DNA from: DASZMJ01 sp035551935
GTDB taxonomy: Bacteria > Planctomycetota > Planctomycetia > Isosphaerales > Isosphaeraceae
Assembly (NCBI GenBank): GCA_035551935.1
Contig: DASZMJ010000289.1
Location: forward strand, 1 to 28,051
Direction: 5' to 3'
Length of the DNA: 28,051 bases
Shown here piece after piece: positions 26,190-28,051 of the stretch; position 1 is the stretch's first letter; every line of letters starts with the position of its first letter. The position numbers were made by a program, and so were the translations under genes. Below the pieces are notes generated by a model, which saw nothing but the letters and a program-made list of their open reading frames with translations, ran no database searches and had not been told where the DNA came from.

Positions 26190-27839
26190 ATGAGCCCGGC
26201 CTTGCTCCTCGGCATCTTTCGGCGAGTCGCCGCGCGCGGCCGCCGGCTTCGGTCGTTCGCCTCAGGCTATCGCCGGCGCGCCTCCGCCCGGCGCCACCGG
26301 ACCCCGGTGCTCGAGGGCCTGGAGGGCATCCGCCTGCTGAGTACGACCTCGGCCGTCATCAGCGGCTTCGTCTACAACGACGTCAACAATAACGGCCTGT
26401 TCGACGCCGGCGAGCCGCCCATCGCCGGCAGCACGATCGCGCTGCGCAACGCGGCCGGCGTCACCATCGGCACCGCCGTCACCGGCGCCAACGGCTTCTA
26501 TCAATTCGACACCAACGCCACGATCGACACCGCCCCGGCGTCCCAGACCCAGACGGCGAGCGTCCCGAGCACGCTGACGAACTTCACCGCCTCGCCCACG
26601 CCCGCGATCCAGCAGTTCAACCCCGCGCTGGGCCAGTTGACCTCGGTCGAGGTCACCAACGCCGCGAACATCACCGCGCAGTTCAACATCCACAACATCG
26701 GCGCCGGCGGGCCGATCACGGCGAGCATCAACGGCGACGCCGTCCTGACCGGCGGCGGCGTGGACCTGCCGACCCCCATCTCGGGCCAGAACCTCACGCC
26801 GAACCCGGTCAACGGCAACAGCCTCGAGCAGTCGGCCTCGGCCTCCGGGACGAACTCCGTCACCGTGACCGACGCGGCGACCCTCGCCAACTTCACCGGC
26901 ACGGGGACCGTCGCCTTCAGCGAGGCCATCAACGCCAAGGCCACGGGGACCGGCAGCGGCAACTTCCAGGCGTCGGTGACGACCGCCGCCGCCACGACCG
27001 TCCAGGTCATCTACCACTACATCCCGAGCAATGCGCTGACGCCCGGTACGTACACCGTCGTCCAGGTCGGCGAGCCGGCCGGTTACAGCAACGGCAAGGT
27101 CTCGAGCAACGGCGTCATCATCCCGCAGACGCCCGGCGTGCCCGACACGATCCCGATCACGGTGACGGCGGCCAACCTCGTCGCCCCCAACAACGACTTC
27201 GGCGAGATCCTCCTCCCCCCCGGCGGCCAGACCGGCGGCGGCGGCACTGGTGGCGGCGGTGGCGGCACCGGCGGCGGTGGCGGCCAGATCGTCGGCCCGC
27301 CGGGGATCACGAGCCTGATCCGCTACGGCGTCCACCAGCAGCCGGTGACGGTCGTCCTGACCTTCGACCAGGCGATGAACGCGGCCGCGGCCCAGGACCT
27401 CAACAACTACCGGCTCGCCGAGATCGCCCGGCCCGAGCCCTTCGGGCTCTTTTATCATAAACCGATTAACATCCCCTTGAAGTCGGCCACCTACGACGCG
27501 GCGCATCAGACCGTCACCCTCGTCGCGAAACAGCACCTCGACGTCCACCGCATCTACCAGCTCACGGTCAACGGCACGACCGCGACCGGCCTGACCAGCA
27601 CCCAGGGCGTCCTGCTCGACGGCGCCGATACGGGCCAGCCGGGCAGCAACTTCGTCGGCCAGTTCGGCCGCACGCAGAACGTCCGGTTCTTCGACCACCA
27701 GGGCAACTTCGACACCTTGACCCAGGTCGGCAATCGGCTCAAGATCACGCCGGTCGTCTCGGCCGCCAGGGTCCACGCCGCGGCCAGGGTCCACGTCGTG
27801 GTCTCCCATCCCCACCCGACCGGCCGGCACCGCTCCTAA
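26190..27839 (+). CDS. LEPR-XLL-type surface protein: split SdrD_B-like domain, choice-of-anchor E-like insert, Gly-rich hinge, Big-like domain
   Basis: A 549-residue protein. A basic N-terminus ends in PVLEGLEGIRLLS (39-51), a variant of the planctomycete LEPR-XLL export/anchor motif. Residues 57-108 are the first half of an SdrD_B/Cna-B-like domain (ISGFVYNDVNNNGLFDAGE, then GANGFYQFD). A Thr/Ala-rich module (about 118-292) similar to the whole ectodomain of the preceding PEP-CTERM protein follows, and then the second half of the SdrD_B-like domain appears (LTPGTYTVVQV, PAGYSNGK, NNDFGEIL). A glycine-rich hinge (about 350-370) leads to a bacterial Ig-like domain (VTVVLTFDQAMNAAAAQDLN). The C-terminus is His/Arg-rich, with no PEP-CTERM. 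ATG at 26190 is preferred to 26133 because the motif spacing fits, although no strong ribosome site is seen. Confidence 0.8.
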   Translation: MSPALLLGIFRRVAARGRRLRSFASGYRRRASARRHRTPVLEGLEGIRLLSTTSAVISGFVYNDVNNNGLFDAGEPPIAGSTIALRNAAGVTIGTAVTGANGFYQFDTNATIDTAPASQTQTASVPSTLTNFTASPTPAIQQFNPALGQLTSVEVTNAANITAQFNIHNIGAGGPITASINGDAVLTGGGVDLPTPISGQNLTPNPVNGNSLEQSASASGTNSVTVTDAATLANFTGTGTVAFSEAINAKATGTGSGNFQASVTTAAATTVQVIYHYIPSNALTPGTYTVVQVGEPAGYSNGKVSSNGVIIPQTPGVPDTIPITVTAANLVAPNNDFGEILLPPGGQTGGGGTGGGGGGTGGGGGQIVGPPGITSLIRYGVHQQPVTVVLTFDQAMNAAAAQDLNNYRLAEIARPEPFGLFYHKPINIPLKSATYDAAHQTVTLVAKQHLDVHRIYQLTVNGTTATGLTSTQGVLLDGADTGQPGSNFVGQFGRTQNVRFFDHQGNFDTLTQVGNRLKITPVVSAARVHAAARVHVVVSHPHPTGRHRS

Positions 27840-27865
27840 CCGCGGCTCGACCGGCGACCGCATCC

Positions 27866-27903
27866 CGAGCCCCGCGACCCGACTCGATCGGTCGCGGGGC
27901 TCG
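27866..27903. terminator. Bidirectional hairpin terminator
   Basis: Perfect 14-base arms CGAGCCCCGCGACC (27866-27879) and GGTCGCGGGGCTCG (27890-27903) with a ten-base loop, followed by CTCCGTTTG on the plus strand. It lies between the convergent ends of the surface-protein gene (27839) and the hydrolase fragment (27913), so it probably stops transcription from both sides. The T-tract is weak. Confidence 0.75.
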
Positions 27904-27912
27904 CTCCGTTTG

Positions 27913-28051
27913 CTACCCCGCGCGGGGCACGATAGGCAAGACGACGTGCGGGGTGCCGAGCGGGTCGCCGGCGTTGGGGTTGATGTCGAAGCGGGGGAAG
28001 TTGCTGCCGGAGATGTCCACGCGGATGCGGTGCCCGGCCTTGAAGACGTTG
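27913..28051 (-). CDS. C-terminal end of a CocE/NonD family hydrolase (partial)
   Basis: The minus-strand frame entering at the window edge encodes about 45 residues: NVFKAGHRIRVDISGSNFPR, then FDINPNAGDPLGTP and a final VLPIVPRAG before TAG (27913-27915). The FKAGHRIRVDISxSNFPRFDxNPN pattern is the hallmark end of the jelly-roll C-terminal domain of the X-Pro dipeptidyl-peptidase/cocaine esterase (CocE/NonD) family. The catalytic alpha/beta hydrolase part lies outside the window, so substrate and completeness cannot be judged. It converges on the surface-protein gene across a shared hairpin terminator. Confidence 0.85.
   Translation of the reverse strand, partial: NVFKAGHRIRVDISGSNFPRFDINPNAGDPLGTPHVVLPIVPRAG

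Noticed and set aside
1..28051. tRNA, rRNA, riboswitch and CRISPR features
   Set aside because: I looked for tRNA-like cloverleaf ends, rRNA segments, T-box or other known leaders upstream of hisS, and regular repeat-spacer arrays, and saw none that could be supported by eye.

Overview
The window looks like chromosome from a GC-rich planctomycete, most likely of the Isosphaeraceae. The basis is the set of clade-typical proteins: a Tat-exported DUF1501 protein, a DUF4058 protein, an ECF sigma factor fused to a membrane-anchored TIGR03067 domain, a surface protein with a LEPR-XLL-like N-terminal signal, a PEP-CTERM protein and a repeat-rich protein ending in a Hint domain. Gene-free stretches carry several families of dispersed repeats. 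Everything is read by eye; no database search was possible.

Left part (1-8800): the end of a probable ISKra4-type transposase (1-119) and a gene-free stretch with a long inverted repeat; a small membrane protein (490-669); a minus-strand group of a double-ACT protein, a possible hydrolase remnant and a KAS II enzyme (FabF); an exported N,N-dimethylformamidase-beta-like protein; a 60-residue protein that looks like an internally deleted DUF1963 protein; an MBL-fold hydrolase on the plus strand; and the Hint protein, whose reading frame never closes before running antisense through the whole MBL gene into the DUF1963 remnant. A DUF4058 gene and a frameshifted, AT-rich P-loop NTPase gene follow on the plus strand. 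This part shows clear signs of decay and rearrangement.

Middle (8783-17260): a DUF1501 protein, a palindromic repeat, the sigma factor, then about 950 bases without a gene that hold a dozen degenerate GGTTCGTT-type repeats. Next is a tight, translationally coupled operon hisS-hisZ-hisG (HisRS, its regulatory paralog HisZ, and an ATP phosphoribosyltransferase with an unusually long C-terminus). Upstream of it lie two more tandem copies of the same palindromic repeat.

Right part (17261-28051): an HME-RND (Czc/Cus type) efflux pump and its adaptor, preceded by a small secreted acidic protein; a secreted fusion of a serine beta-lactamase-like domain with a VanX-type D-Ala-D-Ala dipeptidase; two adjacent plus-strand surface proteins that share one extracellular module but carry different sorting signals, the module in the second being inserted inside an SdrD_B-like domain; a bidirectional hairpin terminator; and the C-terminal end of a CocE/NonD-type hydrolase.

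The least explained structures are the GGTTCGTT repeat cluster (about 11941-12554), the 32-bp-arm palindromes, the nested surface-protein module, and the short AT-rich codon islands within otherwise very GC-rich genes.
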